NCBI GenBank assembly: GCA_005882155.1
Contig: VBCQ01000466.1
Location: forward strand, 1-5,325
Reading direction: 5' to 3'
Origin: Betaproteobacteria bacterium
GTDB taxonomy: Bacteria > Pseudomonadota > Gammaproteobacteria > Burkholderiales > Burkholderiaceae_C
DNA: 5,325 bases
The translations under genes and the position numbers were made by a program. Position 1 is the stretch's first letter; every line of letters begins with the position of its first letter. Below, piece by piece: positions 5,232 to 5,325 of the stretch. The notes under the pieces are model-generated. The model was not told where the DNA came from. It worked only from the letters and a program-made list of their open reading frames with translations, and ran no database searches.

Positions 5232-5325
5232 ATGGACATCTGCATCGCCGTCGCCTTCTCGTCCGCGCTGCTGTTGCGCGTCGCGAGCCCGCTCACGCTC
5301 AGCTGGCAGCACAGCGTCGAGCACT
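5232..5325 (+). CDS. DUF1850 family protein, N-terminal part (cut by window end)
   Basis: Thirty-one codons from an ATG at 5232 to the window edge encode a hydrophobic leader (ICIAVAFSSALLL) followed by LTLSWQHSVEH. The last part matches the conserved start of DUF1850, a small membrane-anchored or exported protein typically encoded between a TAXI binding protein and a fused TRAP permease; it usually continues with a Trp-Glu-Glu type segment. The role of DUF1850 is unknown, but its gene position ties it to TRAP-TAXI transport. Only 5 bp separate it from the TAXI stop, and no Shine-Dalgarno sequence is visible, so translation is probably coupled. A TTG at 5223, overlapping the TAXI stop, is an alternative in-frame start. 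Confidence 0.72.
   Translation, partial: MDICIAVAFSSALLLRVASPLTLSWQHSVEH

Overview
This is a GC-rich 5.3 kb window that reads like a betaproteobacterial chromosome, most likely Burkholderiales. The assignment is an inference from the gene families, chiefly the phosphoglycerate-mutase-like protein at the left edge and the TAXI/DUF1850 TRAP module at the right edge. I see no RNA gene, CRISPR array, insertion sequence or phage gene. The window is densely coding: six protein genes, two of them cut by the window edges.

Left block (1-2220). A minus-strand gene running off the left edge (726 to 1) encodes a protein of the family usually annotated in Burkholderiales as an (uncharacterised) phosphoglycerate mutase. 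About 110 bp away, on the plus strand, begins a two-gene unit: arsI (836-1327), a small ArsI/CadI-type non-heme iron dioxygenase-fold enzyme with all expected metal- and arsenic-binding residues, then, 11 bp later, a fatty acid hydroxylase/sterol desaturase superfamily membrane protein (1339-2220). The intergenic region holds a good sigma70-like promoter for arsI (TTGCAT, 17 bp, TATCAT), a perfect 6-1-6 inverted repeat inside it that looks like an ArsR-type operator, and a perfect TTGACA -35 box facing the other way. No arsR, arsP, arsC or arsM is present here.

Right block (2227-5325). A hybrid sensor histidine kinase (4209 to 2227, minus) ends 6 bp from the hydroxylase stop, so the two genes converge. 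Divergent from the kinase, across a 78 bp gap, is a TAXI-family periplasmic solute-binding protein (4288-5226), followed after 5 bp by the start of a DUF1850 protein (5232 onward, cut by the window end). TAXI plus DUF1850 is the usual front of a TRAP-TAXI transporter operon, so a fused TRAP permease is expected just outside. The back-to-back kinase suggests that the binding protein, or its substrate, is sensed by the kinase and controls this transporter, as in TorT/TorS or BctC/BctE.

The strongest points for a second look are the kinase/TAXI pairing as a possible periplasmic-binding-protein sensory system, the arsI plus membrane hydroxylase pair behind an ArsR-like operator without arsR, and a hexanucleotide tandem repeat that encodes the Gly-Cys tail and stop codon of ArsI. 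I found nothing that I can call a wholly new system from sequence alone.
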